Shown here one piece after another: positions 26,057-37,222 of a stretch of 64,000 bases of DNA (position 1 is its first letter; every line of letters starts with the position of its first letter). The DNA is from Truepera radiovictrix DSM 17093 (GTDB lineage: Bacteria > Deinococcota > Deinococci > Deinococcales > Trueperaceae). The translations under genes were made by a program, and so were the position numbers. Under the pieces are notes generated by a model, which was not told the DNA's origin, did no database searches, and saw only the letters and a list, made by a program, of their open reading frames with translations. Location: positions 3,196,399 to 3,260,398 of the forward strand of contig NC_014221.1 in assembly GCF_000092425.1 (NCBI RefSeq). The letters run 5' to 3'.

Positions 26057-27541
26057 ATGGAGAAGTCCCTCAGCGAACAGCGCGCGCAGCGCCTGCGCAA
26101 CCTAGACGCCCTCGCGGAGCGCGGGTTCGAGCGCTACCCCTACCGTTACCGCCCCACGCACACCGCCGCCGCGTTGCACGCCGAGCACCCTAAAGCGGCG
26201 CTGCAACCCGGCGACACCTTCCCGGGGGAGGTCACGGTCGCGGGCCGCGTGATGCTGCTGCGCGGCATGGGCAAAGCGACCTTCGCGACCCTGCAAGACG
26301 CTTCGGGGCAGATCCAGGCGTACTTTCAAAAGGACCACCTAGAGCACTACAACGCCCTTAAAAAGATAGACCTAGGCGACTGGCTCGAGGTCACGGGGAC
26401 GCTCTTCGTCACCAAGACGGGCGAGCTCACCGTCCAGGCGCAGCGCTTTCGCCCCCTCGTCAAGTCGCTTCGGCCGCTGCCGGACAAGTTCCACGGCCTC
26501 GCCGACAAAGAGGTGCGCTACCGCCAGCGGCACCTCGACCTCTTGGTCTCGCCGGAGGTCAAGCGCGCCTTTGTGCTGCGCTCGCGGGCGGTGTCGTTTA
26601 TCCGGCGCTACTTAGACGACCTGGGCTTTTTAGAGGTCGAGACGCCCGTGCTGCAGAGCGTCCCCGGGGGCGCCGAGGCGCGGCCCTTTACAACGCACCA
26701 CAACGCCCTGTCGCACGACTTTCACCTGCGCATCTCCTTAGAGCTCTACCTCAAACGGCTGATCATCGGCGGTTTCGACGCGGTCTACGAGATCGGCCGC
26801 AACTTCCGCAACGAGGGGCTCTCGCCCAAGCACAACCCCGAGTACACCATGTTGGAGCTCTACTGGGCGGGCCGCGACTACGAGGACATCTTGGCCCTGG
26901 TCGAGGACATGTATAGCCGGCTCGTCGAGACGCTCACGGGTTCGACCAAGCTCGTCTACCAGGGCGTCACGCTCGACTTCACCCCGCCCTGGCCGCGCGT
27001 CGACTACACGGGCGAGCTCAAAAAGCGCGCCGGGATGGACTTCGACCCCTTAGACGAGGCCAAGCTGCGCGACTGGGTGCGGGCGCACCACCCGCCCAAA
27101 GAGGGGCCGGCTTTGGCGGACAGGCCCCTCAACGAGGTGTACAACAAGCTCTACGACCTCTACCTCGAGCCCTGTATCGAGCAGCCCACCTTCGTCATGG
27201 ATCACCCGCTGGCCATTAGCCCGCTCGCCAAAGCCCACCGCACCCGCCCCGGTTTGGTCGAACGCTTCGAACCGGTCTGTATGGGCATGGAGCTCGGCAA
27301 CGCCTTTAGCGAGCTCAACGACCCCCTGGAGCAGCGCGCGCGTTTCGAGGCGCAGCAGCGCTTACGTGAAGCGGGCGACGAGGAGGCGCACCCCTTGGAC
27401 GAGGAGTTTTTGGCGGCCCTCGAGGTCGGCATGCCGCCCACGGGGGGTCTGGGGCTCGGTATCGACCGTCTGGCGATGCTCTTAGCCGACGCGCCCAGCA
27501 TCCGCGACGTGATCTTGTTTCCGCTGCTGAAACCGGAGTAG
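26057..27541 (+). CDS. lysS: Lysyl-tRNA synthetase, class II
   Basis: A 494-residue aminoacyl-tRNA synthetase. The N-terminal OB-fold anticodon-binding domain spans about 55-165 ([21 protein letters not shown]). The catalytic domain has class II motif 1 around [10 protein letters not shown], motif 2 ([20 protein letters not shown]) and motif 3 ([15 protein letters not shown]). Length is typical. The mRNA is probably leaderless. About 40 bases separate it from the Gfh1-like stop, and the intervening promoter suggests it is expressed on its own. Confidence 0.97.
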   Translation: MEKSLSEQRAQRLRNLDALAERGFERYPYRYRPTHTAAALHAEHPKAALQPGDTFPGEVTVAGRVMLLRGMGKATFATLQDASGQIQAYFQKDHLEHYNALKKIDLGDWLEVTGTLFVTKTGELTVQAQRFRPLVKSLRPLPDKFHGLADKEVRYRQRHLDLLVSPEVKRAFVLRSRAVSFIRRYLDDLGFLEVETPVLQSVPGGAEARPFTTHHNALSHDFHLRISLELYLKRLIIGGFDAVYEIGRNFRNEGLSPKHNPEYTMLELYWAGRDYEDILALVEDMYSRLVETLTGSTKLVYQGVTLDFTPPWPRVDYTGELKKRAGMDFDPLDEAKLRDWVRAHHPPKEGPALADRPLNEVYNKLYDLYLEPCIEQPTFVMDHPLAISPLAKAHRTRPGLVERFEPVCMGMELGNAFSELNDPLEQRARFEAQQRLREAGDEEAHPLDEEFLAALEVGMPPTGGLGLGIDRLAMLLADAPSIRDVILFPLLKPE

Positions 27542-27727
27542 GAAGGCGCTCCCCTCGACGCGATCCCGAGGCTGACGGGTAGGGCACGACCGAGGCGGTG
27601 ACGCACGCTCTCGAGCGCTGTCAGGCCGAGCTGATAGCAGAACGCGACGCCGAAGCGGCCATCGCTGCCGTTAAACAGCACCATTGCCTCTACGCTTTGC
27701 CGTGCCGAGGCGGGGGGCCAACGAACA

Positions 27728-27790
27728 GGGGCAGCAAGAAGCGCTCGGGTTGTCGTGGTTCTCGACCCGAGCGCCCTGCTGCACGTCCCC
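27728..27790 (+). ncRNA. Candidate structured RNA element
   Basis: A perfect 10-pair stem (27741-27750 with 27765-27774) is extended downward by AGCA/TGCT and GGGG/CCCC pairings. The result is a long hairpin of about 63 bases. A T-rich terminator-like stem follows some 50 bases later. No known RNA family was recognised, and the strand is chosen only by that terminator. Confidence 0.25.
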
Positions 27791-27949
27791 TTTGAGGAAC
27801 CCGGTAAAAAGAGAGCAGCCGTTAGCTTCTAAATCAGTCCGGCGGAGAACCGCCCTCTTTCTTGGACGACTTGAATCACACCGACCTCGCCGCCATCTGC
27901 CCCCCTTCGCACCGTGACGCGCCCGCCCACGCTGCGCCCGCGTCTCCCC

Positions 27950-27955
27950 TACACT
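27950..27955 (+). promoter_or_regulatory. -10 box of the GH13 glycosidase gene (leaderless)
   Basis: TACACT followed by seven bases and the ATG at 27963. Confidence 0.55.
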
Positions 27956-27962
27956 GGGGCTT

Positions 27963-29414
<1,452 letters not shown>

Positions 29415-29486
29415 CGCCCCTTACCCCGGGCCCGTGGGCGAGATGTGGTTAAGTGGAGCTGGCGGTGAGAAGGGCGCCGCTCGGGC

Positions 29487-31067
29487 ATGCAGAGCAAACA
29501 CCAACGGAGGCTAGCCGGGCGCCTCGAGCGGCCCAGGGGCGGCGCGCGGGGCGCCGTGACCCTCATGATCGGCACGCTCGCAAGCCGCGTCACGGGGCTC
29601 CTCAAGCAGTCGCTGCTCGTGCAGCTCTTCGACCGCAGCGTCACCGACGCCTTTAACGTGGCGCTGCGGGTGCCCAACTTGTTCCGCGAACTTCTCGCCG
29701 AAGGGGCCCTCACGAACGCCTTCGTCCCCGTTTACAAGGGGCTCGGCGCGGCGGAGGCGCGGCGCCTCTCCGGCGCCCTGTTGAGCCTGCTGCTTTTTGT
29801 CAACGCGCTCTTGGTGCTGCTCGCGGTGTGGGCGGCGCCGTGGCTCGTCACGCGGTTGCTGGTCGCGCCGGACACGCCCCTCGACGTCCCCTTGATCATC
29901 ACGCTCACCCGCATCGTCTTTCCGGTGCTCGCCGCGCTCTCGTTTTCGGCGCTGGCGATGGGGGTGCTCAACGCCGAAGAGCGCTTTTTCGCGCCCGCGT
30001 GGGCGCCCGTGGTGCTCAACGTGGTCACGGTCGCCCTGATGCTCGCCTTTCCCGGGCAGGCCGTGATGCTCGCCGTCGCGTTCGTCGTGGGGGGCGCGGC
30101 GCAGCTCCTCTTCCAGCTCCCCGCGCTCGCCCGCGCGGGGCTCCTGCCGCGGCTCGGGGTGTGGTGGCACCCGCAGCTTCTGGGCGTCCTCACCCTGATG
30201 GTGCCCTTTACCTTCTCGACCAGCGCGCGGCAGTTTCTCAACGTGGTGTCGAGCCGCCTGCTGAGCACCCTCCCCGAGGGCAGCGTCACGGCCTTTAGCA
30301 ACGCCGACCTCTTTTTGAGCCTCGCGCTGGGGCTTTTTAGCATCTCCCCGGCGCTCGCCTTCTATTCGCGCCTCTCCGGGCAGACGGGCGACCCGGAGGC
30401 GTTTCGCGCGACGCTCGGGGAGGGCCTCGGGCTCATCGCCCTTTTGACCGCGCCGGCGGGGGTCTTTCTGAGCGTGTGGGCCACCCCCGTGGTGGTGAGC
30501 GTGCTCGACTGGACCCCCGTGCTGGGCGGTTCGGGGATGGGCGACACGCTCGTGCACTTCTCCGCCGCCGCGCTCTGGCCGCTCGGTTTGGCGGTCTTTC
30601 CGGTCGGCCTGAACAACCTGCTGCTGCGGACCCTCTACGCGCGGCGGCGCGTGCGGACCCCCGTGGCGCTCAGCGTCGCGTTTTTGGGGTTGCACGCCCT
30701 CCTCTACGCGCTGCTAGCCCCCCGCTACGGGCTCGTCGGGCTCTCGGCGGCGACGGCGGCGGTCGGCTGGCTGCAGCTCGGCGTCCTGCTCGCGCTGGTG
30801 TGGCGCCGCGAGCGCTTCGACCTCAGGCGGCTCTGGCGCTCGAGCCTCAAGGTGTGGCTGGCCGCGGCGCTCAGCGCCCTCTTGGTGCGGACGCTCCTCG
30901 AGCCGCTCGCGCTCCCCGGCGGATGGGTGGGGGCCGCTTTGGAGGTCGTGCTCGCCGGCGTCGGGGTGCTCGCCCTCTACGCCGCTCTCTGCGTCCGCTT
31001 GCGGGTCCCCGAAGCGGCGCGGTTCGCTAGCGCAAAAACGCCTCCGGCAACCCCCCGTCGACGCTGA
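29487..31067 (+). CDS. murJ: Lipid II flippase MurJ
   Basis: A 526-residue MOP-superfamily membrane protein with about 14 hydrophobic segments that flips lipid II for peptidoglycan synthesis. Typical signatures are the N-terminal TLASRVTGLLKQSL, RVPNLFRELLAEGALTNAFVPVY and ALSFSALAMGVLNAEERFFAPAWAPVVLNV. The ATG at 29487 has only a weak AAGGGC upstream. Its 3' end overlaps the end of the convergent aldolase gene by 41 bases, so the two mRNAs are complementary over that stretch. Confidence 0.94.
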   Translation: MQSKHQRRLAGRLERPRGGARGAVTLMIGTLASRVTGLLKQSLLVQLFDRSVTDAFNVALRVPNLFRELLAEGALTNAFVPVYKGLGAAEARRLSGALLSLLLFVNALLVLLAVWAAPWLVTRLLVAPDTPLDVPLIITLTRIVFPVLAALSFSALAMGVLNAEERFFAPAWAPVVLNVVTVALMLAFPGQAVMLAVAFVVGGAAQLLFQLPALARAGLLPRLGVWWHPQLLGVLTLMVPFTFSTSARQFLNVVSSRLLSTLPEGSVTAFSNADLFLSLALGLFSISPALAFYSRLSGQTGDPEAFRATLGEGLGLIALLTAPAGVFLSVWATPVVVSVLDWTPVLGGSGMGDTLVHFSAAALWPLGLAVFPVGLNNLLLRTLYARRRVRTPVALSVAFLGLHALLYALLAPRYGLVGLSAATAAVGWLQLGVLLALVWRRERFDLRRLWRSSLKVWLAAALSALLVRTLLEPLALPGGWVGAALEVVLAGVGVLALYAALCVRLRVPEAARFASAKTPPATPRRR

Positions 31068-33210
31068 GGATCTGCCCCGTGGTCTTCGAGAGCTTCGCGC
31101 TCGCGAGCAGGTAGGCCGCCTCGGCCTGGTCTGCTAGGGTGATGGGCGTCTTGGTGAGGGTGCGCTCCGCGTAGAAGGCGGCGAGCTTGCCCCGCAGCGC
31201 CTCGGTGCTCTCGTCGTCGGAGAAAGGCACGTCGTACTTGGTGAGTGAGCTCTTCACGCGCTCGCGCGGGAACATGCTGCTCCCCTCGACGACGGTCGCG
31301 GGGGCGAGACCGTTGACGCGCACCAGCGGGGCGAGCTCGAGCGCCAGCTCGCGCACGAGGTGGTTGAGCGCCGCTTTGGAGGCGTCGTAGGCCAGCGACC
31401 CCGTTTTGACCACGGCCGCGTTTACGCTGCTAGTCAAGACCAAGCTCCCCCGAAGCCCCTGCGCCTCCCACACGCGCCGCGCCTCGTCGGCCACCAGGTA
31501 GCTGCCCATGACGTTGACGTCGAAGGTGCGCCGCCACCCCTCGTCGGGGATGCGGCCCTGCGCGTCGGGGGTGACGAAGATCCCGGCGGTGACGATCACC
31601 GCGTCCACGCCGCCGTAGGCCAGCACGGCCCGCTCGAAAAGCCTCCGGACGCTCTCCCGGTCCGTCACGTCGACCTGCGCGCCGATCGCCGGACCGCAAC
31701 CCGACACGCCGGTGCCGGCGACCCCGATGCCGACCCCGTGGGCGTCCGTCAGGGCCCTCGCCGCCCCTTCGGCCGCCTCGGCGCTTAAGTCAGCGCAGAC
31801 CACGTGCGCCCCCTCGAGCGCGACGCGCTCACAGGTCGCGCGGCCGATCCCGCTCCCCGCGCCGACGACCACCACCACGTGGCGGGCAAATTCGCGTTCG
31901 GGGGGCATCCGGCGCAGTTTGGCCTCCTCCAGGGCCCAGTACTCGATGTCAAACGCCTCCTGCGGCGGCAGGGCGGTGTAGCGGCTCACCGCCTCGGCCC
32001 CGCGCATGACCGCCACGGCGCTCGCGTAGAACTCGGCGGTGACGCGCGACTCGCTCTTGTTCTTGCCAAAGGCGAGCATCCCGACGCCGGGGATGAGGAC
32101 CACCGTGGGGTTGGGGTCGCGCATGGGGGGCGAGTCGGGGCGCCTACGCGCTTCGTAGTAGGCGGCGTAGCGGTCGCGGTAGTGCGCCAACCCCGCCTCC
32201 AGCTTCGCCACGAGCGCCCCCGCCCCCTCCTCGGGCCGCCAGTCGACGTAGAGGGGGCGGATCTTGGTGCGCAGAAAGTGGTCGGGGCAGGAGGTGCCGA
32301 GCTCGGCCAGCCGGGGGGCGTCGTGGCTGCAGACGAACTCGAGCACCTCGGGGCGCGCCTCGAGGGTGGCGATCATCCGGTTTTCCTTGGAGACCAGCCC
32401 CCGCAGCCTCGGCAGCACCCCCTGCAGCAGCGCCGCTCGCTCCCCCTCCCCCAAGGGCGCCACCTTCTGGCCGCCGAACGCCTGCGCGCCCCTGTCCTTG
32501 GCTTCCAAAAAGCGCGCCGCCCGCTCGATCAAACTTAGCGTCCGCTCGTAACACGCCTTGTCGTCGTCCGCCCAGGTGATGAGCCCGTGCTGCCCCATCA
32601 CGAACCCCTTGAGCTCGGGGTTGTCGCGCAAAAGCCGCGCCATCACCAACCCGAGGTCGAAACCGGGGCGCTGCCACGGCACCCAACCGACCTCGCCCCC
32701 GTAGATCTCGCGGGTCAGGGCCTCGCCATCTTCAGCAGCGGCGATCGCGATCACCGCGTTTGGGTGGGTGTGGTCGACGTGCTTGGCGGGGATAAAGGCG
32801 TGGAGCGGGGTGTCGATGGAGGCGGCGCGCGGGTTGAGGCCGAAAGTGGCGTGCGGGTACATCCCGACCATCTCGTCCTCGATGCTGGTCTTGACGCCCC
32901 TTTCGGGCGCCGCCTCGTAGCGCGCCCTGAGCTGCGCCAGCTTGTCCAGGTAGAGCGAGGCGAAGTGCTCGCGCCCCGCGGTGCGCAGGTCGCCGCCGGA
33001 GCCCTTGACCCAGAGCACCTGGACCTCGTCGCCGCTTAGGGGGTCGCGCATGGGGAGCTTCGACGAGGTGTTGCCGCCCCCCGTGTTGGTCACGCGCTGG
33101 TCGCTGCCCAAGAGGTTTGAGCGGTAGACGAGGCGCGCGACGGGGTCTAACCCCGCGGCGACGGCGTCGTCCCAGGCGTAGGTGACGTGTTTGAAGTCGG
33201 TGGCATTCAT
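31027..33210 (-). CDS. Bifunctional rhamnulose-1-phosphate aldolase/alcohol (lactaldehyde) dehydrogenase
   Basis: A 727-residue fusion. The N-terminal class II aldolase/adducin domain (about 1-430) has the zinc-binding pattern HVDHTHPNA and GQHGLITW. The C-terminal SDR domain (about 470-727) has VVGAGSGIGRATCE, an NAG-like turn and the catalytic Ser in LTSSVNAAVV followed by YDASK. Such fusions cleave rhamnulose-1-phosphate to DHAP and L-lactaldehyde and oxidise the aldehyde to L-lactate. The ATG at 33210 overlaps the lutC stop (ATGA) and has CAGGAG upstream. It is the last gene of the operon, right after the lactate-oxidation genes that would use its product. Confidence 0.92.
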   Translation of the reverse strand: MNATDFKHVTYAWDDAVAAGLDPVARLVYRSNLLGSDQRVTNTGGGNTSSKLPMRDPLSGDEVQVLWVKGSGGDLRTAGREHFASLYLDKLAQLRARYEAAPERGVKTSIEDEMVGMYPHATFGLNPRAASIDTPLHAFIPAKHVDHTHPNAVIAIAAAEDGEALTREIYGGEVGWVPWQRPGFDLGLVMARLLRDNPELKGFVMGQHGLITWADDDKACYERTLSLIERAARFLEAKDRGAQAFGGQKVAPLGEGERAALLQGVLPRLRGLVSKENRMIATLEARPEVLEFVCSHDAPRLAELGTSCPDHFLRTKIRPLYVDWRPEEGAGALVAKLEAGLAHYRDRYAAYYEARRRPDSPPMRDPNPTVVLIPGVGMLAFGKNKSESRVTAEFYASAVAVMRGAEAVSRYTALPPQEAFDIEYWALEEAKLRRMPPEREFARHVVVVVGAGSGIGRATCERVALEGAHVVCADLSAEAAEGAARALTDAHGVGIGVAGTGVSGCGPAIGAQVDVTDRESVRRLFERAVLAYGGVDAVIVTAGIFVTPDAQGRIPDEGWRRTFDVNVMGSYLVADEARRVWEAQGLRGSLVLTSSVNAAVVKTGSLAYDASKAALNHLVRELALELAPLVRVNGLAPATVVEGSSMFPRERVKSSLTKYDVPFSDDESTEALRGKLAAFYAERTLTKTPITLADQAEAAYLLASAKLSKTTGQILSVDGGLPEAFLR

Positions 33211-33848
33211 GGAGCGCTCCTGACGAGCAACAGGACGAGGTTGCGAGGGCCGTGCACGCCCTCGACGCGACTCAGCTCGATGTCCGAGGTCGCCGACGGC
33301 CCCGAGATGAGCGTCAGCGGCCGCCGCGCCGCCCCCTCGAGCGCCGCGACCGCCTCGGGCACCGTGCCGACGATCTGGCGCTCGAAGACCACGCAGAGGT
33401 GCAGGTCGGGGAGCAGCGTGAGCGCCCGCCGCCCCTGATGGGCGCCGCCGTCTAGGACCACGGTGCCGGTCTGCGCCACGGCGAGCGCGCACCCCGTGAG
33501 CACGCCGTCCAGGTTGGCGAGCTCGAGGTGCGTCAGGGCGTGGTCGCGAACGCCGGTGACGCCCTCGGGGAGCCACGCCTCCGGCAGGTCGGGCGGCACG
33601 GCGAGCCTAGCGGCGCTGTGGTCGCGGCACACGGCGGCGACGCGCTCGCGCAGCTCCGACTCAGAGAGCCGGTGCACCGCCGCGCGGTAGTCGCTCGCGC
33701 GTTCGACGAAGTCGTGCACCAAACGCTCGCGCTCGGCGCCGCTCGCGCGCTGATAGGCACGCGGGACAGCGACCTCGCTGGGCGCCCCAGCGAGCGCCGC
33801 GCGGATGCGCCCCAGCACCGCCTCCTTGGCGTCCCCCGCGTCCGTCAC
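33207..33848 (-). CDS. lutC: LutC/YkgG-type LUD-domain protein
   Basis: A 213-residue subunit of the LutABC lactate-oxidation complex. The LUD domain covers about 70-213, with VLTGCALAVAQTGTVVLDGGAHQGRR and the C-terminal ISGPSATSDIELSRVEGVHGPR, which is the family signature. The GTG at 33848 overlaps the lutB stop as GTGA, and the stop overlaps the start of the aldolase gene as ATGA. L-lactate is oxidised to pyruvate by the three proteins together. LutC has no catalytic cofactor motif of its own. Confidence 0.93.
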   Translation of the reverse strand: MTDAGDAKEAVLGRIRAALAGAPSEVAVPRAYQRASGAERERLVHDFVERASDYRAAVHRLSESELRERVAAVCRDHSAARLAVPPDLPEAWLPEGVTGVRDHALTHLELANLDGVLTGCALAVAQTGTVVLDGGAHQGRRALTLLPDLHLCVVFERQIVGTVPEAVAALEGAARRPLTLISGPSATSDIELSRVEGVHGPRNLVLLLVRSAP

Positions 33849-35278
33849 GCCGCCCCCCGCGCGCGCCACCACTCGCGGAAGGTCTGCGGCGGCACCGCCC
33901 TAAGGTCGCGCACCGCCGACCACCCCGACAGCGGCGGGGGGAGGCTCGAGACGAGGCCGCGCCGCGCGAAGGGCCACTGCGCGAGCCGCGCGAGGCGCTG
34001 CGCGCGCTCGTAGCGCGCGGGCGAGGCGAACACGCGCGCAGCCGCCGCCATCGCCAAGCGCTCGGCGCTCGGCCGCTCGCGCTGCGCGTCCACGACGCGC
34101 GCGCGCAGGTGCACCAAGACCTCGGGGATGTTGATCTTGACGGGGCACACCTCAAAGCAGGCGCCGCAGAGCGAGGAGGCGTAGGGGAGCGAGGGGGCGT
34201 TCTCGAGTCCGCGGAGCTGGGGCGTGAGGATCGCGCCGATGGGCCCCGGGTAGACGGAGCCGTAGGCGTGCCCGCCCGCGCGCTCGTAGACCGGGCAGAC
34301 GTTTAAGCAGGCGCTGCAGCGGATGCAGTGGAGCGCAGATCGCCCGACCGCGTCGGCCAAGACCTGCGTGCGGCCGTTATCGAGCAGCACGAGGTGAAAC
34401 GCCTGCGGCCCGTCGCCCGGCGTCACCCCGGTCCAGAACGAGGTGTACGGGTTCATCCGCTCGCCGGTCGAGGAGCGCGGCAGGAGCTGCAAGAAGACCT
34501 CGAGGTCGCGCCAGGTCGGCAAGAGCTTCTCGATGCCCATGACGGTGATCAAGACCTCGGGGAGCGTCACGCACATCCGGCCGTTGCCCTCCGACTCGAC
34601 CACCCCCACCGTGCCGGTCTCGGCCACGGCGAAGTTCGCCCCGCTCACGCCCACGGGGACGGTCAGAAACTTTTCGCGCAGGTAGGCGCGGGCCGCCCCC
34701 GCCAGGGCCGCCGGTTCGTCGGAGAGCTCAGCGAGCCCCAGCGTCCGCATAAAGAGCTCGCGGATCTCGGCGCGGTTTTTGTGGATCGCCGGAACCAGGA
34801 TGTGCGAGGAGGGCTCGCCGGCGAGCTGGATGATGAGCTCGGCCAAGTCGGTCTCAATGGCCTTGACGCCGGCCCCGGCGAGCGCGCGGTTGAGGCCGAT
34901 CTCGTCGGTCGCCATCGATTTGACCTTGATGACCTCGCGCGCGCCGTGCGCCCGCACGAGCCGCACGACGTGGGCGTTCGCCTCGGCGGCGTCGCGGGCC
35001 CAGTGAACCTCCCCGCCCGCCGCGCGCACGGCCGCCTCGAGCTGGACGAGGTAGCCGTCTAGGTTCGCCATCACCCGCCGCTTGATGGCCTCACCCGCGT
35101 CCCGCAGGGCTTCCCAGTCGGGCAGTTCACGGACGACCGCCGCGCGTTTTTCCCGGATCGTCGAGGTCGCTTTGCCCAGGTTGCGCCGCAGCTGGGTGTC
35201 GGCCAGGCTCACCTTGGCGGCCTTTTCGAAGCGCATGGGGAGCGCCACCGCCCCCCCCGTGCTAGGTGCTCGCGCCAT
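33845..35278 (-). CDS. lutB: LutB-type iron-sulfur LUD protein
   Basis: A 477-residue central subunit of LutABC. An N-terminal LUD domain (about 60-300, with VAETGTVGVVESEGNGR) is followed by two [4Fe-4S] ferredoxin-like motifs, CIRCSACLNVCP and CGACFEVCP, and a C-terminal basic tail. The ATG at 35278 has GGGAGGG six bases upstream; the longer frame upstream is a shadow of lutA. It overlaps the lutA end by 17 bases. Electrons probably pass to the quinone pool by an unknown route. Confidence 0.94.
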   Translation of the reverse strand: MARAPSTGGAVALPMRFEKAAKVSLADTQLRRNLGKATSTIREKRAAVVRELPDWEALRDAGEAIKRRVMANLDGYLVQLEAAVRAAGGEVHWARDAAEANAHVVRLVRAHGAREVIKVKSMATDEIGLNRALAGAGVKAIETDLAELIIQLAGEPSSHILVPAIHKNRAEIRELFMRTLGLAELSDEPAALAGAARAYLREKFLTVPVGVSGANFAVAETGTVGVVESEGNGRMCVTLPEVLITVMGIEKLLPTWRDLEVFLQLLPRSSTGERMNPYTSFWTGVTPGDGPQAFHLVLLDNGRTQVLADAVGRSALHCIRCSACLNVCPVYERAGGHAYGSVYPGPIGAILTPQLRGLENAPSLPYASSLCGACFEVCPVKINIPEVLVHLRARVVDAQRERPSAERLAMAAAARVFASPARYERAQRLARLAQWPFARRGLVSSLPPPLSGWSAVRDLRAVPPQTFREWWRARGAA

Positions 35279-36053
35279 GCGTCCCTCCCGGTAGGGGCTG
35301 GTGTGTCCCACCCTGCCCCTGCGCCGCTTCGGTCGAGGCCAGGATCTCGGCTAAGTGCACCACCCTGACCCCCGTCCGCCCGCGGCTCAGCGCCCCGCCG
35401 ATATGCAGCAGACACGAGTTGTCGGCGGCGGCGCAGACCTCGGCTCTGGTGTTGAGAATCCCCCGGACCTTGTCCGAGAGCATCGCCGCCGAGGTGTCGG
35501 CGTTTTTCACCGCGAAGGTGCCGCCGAAGCCGCAGCAGGCCTCGGCGTCCTCCAAGGGCACCAGCTCGAGCCCGCGCACCCGCTCCAGGAGCCTATAGGG
35601 GGCGTCGCCCAGGCGCAGCCCCCTGAGGCTGTGGCAGGTCGGGTGGTAGGTGACGCGGTGCGGGTAGTAGGCCCCCACGTCGGTGACGCCCAAGCGGTGG
35701 ACCAAAAACTCGGTGAGCTCGAAGACCTTGGGGGCGAGCTCGAGGGTGGCGCGCGCCAATGCGGCGTCCCCCGACGCGCGCGCCAGCGTGGGGTAGAGCT
35801 CGCGCACGAGCCCCACGCACGACGCCGAGGGGGCGACGACGACCTCGGCGTCTGCAAACGTCTGGACGAAGTGCCGCACCAAGGGGAACGCCTCGCGCTG
35901 ATACCCCGTGTTGACGTGCATCTGCCCGCAGCAGGTCTGCGCTTCGGGAAAGTCGACCGCAAGCCCCAAACGCTCGAAAAGCGCCACCATCGCCCGCCCC
36001 GTCTCCGGAAACAGGGTGTCGGTGTAGCAGGGGATAAAGAGCGCGACCCTCAC
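35262..36053 (-). CDS. lutA: LutA-type CCG-domain protein
   Basis: A 263-residue (Fe-S)-binding oxidoreductase subunit of LutABC. Both CCG repeats are present: [11 protein letters not shown] (about 41-51) and ACCGFGGTF (about 180), and the N-terminal IPCYTD and central [10 protein letters not shown] are typical. The GTG at 36053 overlaps the rhamnose isomerase stop (GTGA). The C-terminal tail ([10 protein letters not shown]...) is a 17-base overlap with lutB and may not be functionally important. Confidence 0.93.
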   Translation of the reverse strand: MRVALFIPCYTDTLFPETGRAMVALFERLGLAVDFPEAQTCCGQMHVNTGYQREAFPLVRHFVQTFADAEVVVAPSASCVGLVRELYPTLARASGDAALARATLELAPKVFELTEFLVHRLGVTDVGAYYPHRVTYHPTCHSLRGLRLGDAPYRLLERVRGLELVPLEDAEACCGFGGTFAVKNADTSAAMLSDKVRGILNTRAEVCAAADNSCLLHIGGALSRGRTGVRVVHLAEILASTEAAQGQGGTHQPLPGGTHGAST

Positions 36054-37222
36054 GTCGGGTAGCCCCCGCCCGCGGCGGCGGTGCCGCGCTCGCGGGCGTT
36101 GCGCGCGTCGTAGCCGCCCTCGCGCAGGGCGCGCAGGGGGTCCGCGGGGAGCCCCCGGGCCTCGCGCCACGCCCGTAAAAGGGGCCGCACGTCGGTCGCG
36201 AAGGCGTCTCGCAGCACGCCGTGCGCCCCCAACACGTCGCCCGCCGCCTGCGCCGCGCGCAGCGCCCCGACGTCGAGCTGCAGCGCTTTGGCGTACGCCT
36301 CCTGGCAATTTAAGACGGAGCGGAGCATGGCCTCGAGCTTGGGTTCGATGGCGTGGCTCTGGTCGATCATGTAGCTCACCTCCGTCGCCCCCGGCACCCC
36401 CTCCCGCTCGGCCAACACGAGTTCGGCGTAGAGGCAAAAGAGCCCGAAGGGGTCGGTCGAGCCCACGATGAGGTCGTCGTCGGCGTAGCGGCGCCCGTTA
36501 AAGTGAAACCCGCCCAGACGCCCCTCGGAGAGCAAAAAGGCGACGATCTGCTCGACGTTGGCACCCGGCAGGTGGTGGCCCAGGTCGACCAGCACGAGCG
36601 CCCGCTCGCCCAGCTTGAGGAGGTGGGCGTAGGCCATCCCCCAGTCGGCGACGTCGGTGGCGTAGAAGGCGGGTTCGAAGGGTTTGTACTCCAGGAGCAG
36701 CCGCGCCCGTTCGGGCAGGGCGGCGTAGACCTCGCTTAGAGCGTCCTCGAAGCGGCGTTTGCGCGCGCGCAGGTCGTCTTGGCCGGCGTAGTTGAGGCCG
36801 TCGGCGAACCACAGCGAGAGGTCTTTGGCGCCGGTCTGCTCGAGCACCTCGATGCACTCCAGCACGTGCGCGACGGCCTCTTTGCGCACCGCCTCGTCCG
36901 GGTGCCCGAAGGAGCCGAGCTTAAAGGCGTCGCGCTGAAACAGGTTCGGGTTGATCGCCCCGATGCCGACCCCTTGCGCTTCGGCAAAGCCTCTTAGCTC
37001 GCTCCAGTCGTCGACCCGGTCCCAGGGGATGTGCAGCGCGACGCGCGGGGCGATGCCGGAGAGCCGGTGGACGGTCGCGGCGTCGGCTACGCGCTCCCAG
37101 ACGTTGCGGGCCGCGCCGGGGTAGGCGAAGGTCTTGAAGCGGGTACCGGTGTCCCCGTAGCCCCACGAGGGGGTCTCGAGGGCTTGGCGCGAGAGCGCGG
37201 CGTAGAGCTCGGCTTGGGTCAT
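36050..37222 (-). CDS. rhaI: L-rhamnose isomerase (RhaI type)
   Basis: A 390-residue xylose-isomerase-like TIM-barrel enzyme converting L-rhamnose to L-rhamnulose. Metal-ligand candidates are E in [14 protein letters not shown] and H in [14 protein letters not shown] and D in [12 protein letters not shown]. The pattern is that of the Pseudomonas stutzeri-type isomerase rather than E. coli RhaA. The ATG at 37222 overlaps the regulator stop (ATGA). Such isomerases accept other sugars in vitro, but the neighbouring aldolase and lactate genes support rhamnose. Confidence 0.92.
   Translation of the reverse strand: MTQAELYAALSRQALETPSWGYGDTGTRFKTFAYPGAARNVWERVADAATVHRLSGIAPRVALHIPWDRVDDWSELRGFAEAQGVGIGAINPNLFQRDAFKLGSFGHPDEAVRKEAVAHVLECIEVLEQTGAKDLSLWFADGLNYAGQDDLRARKRRFEDALSEVYAALPERARLLLEYKPFEPAFYATDVADWGMAYAHLLKLGERALVLVDLGHHLPGANVEQIVAFLLSEGRLGGFHFNGRRYADDDLIVGSTDPFGLFCLYAELVLAEREGVPGATEVSYMIDQSHAIEPKLEAMLRSVLNCQEAYAKALQLDVGALRAAQAAGDVLGAHGVLRDAFATDVRPLLRAWREARGLPADPLRALREGGYDARNARERGTAAAGGGYPT

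Larger units (their letters stand above)
27542..27962. other. Gene-free region with strong potential RNA structure
   Basis: No credible gene in 421 bases; the open frames present look like chance. It contains a stem near 27572-27629 (GGCTGAC with GTCAGGCC), the extended stem-loop at 27728-27790 and a short stem GGCGG-AGAA-CCGCC followed by CTCTTTCTT at 27841-27863, which could end a plus-strand transcript. Confidence 0.4.

Noticed and set aside
27749-27829. VVVLDPSALL-like segment resembling the start of a PIN-domain (VapC) toxin
   Set aside because: Only about 25 codons before a stop, no start codon, no antitoxin, and the bases lie in a perfect hairpin that explains the pattern equally well.
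33211-33576. Upstream extension of the aldolase gene
   Set aside because: The frame is open but lies wholly within lutC; the ATG at 33210 has a ribosome-binding site and starts the conserved domain.
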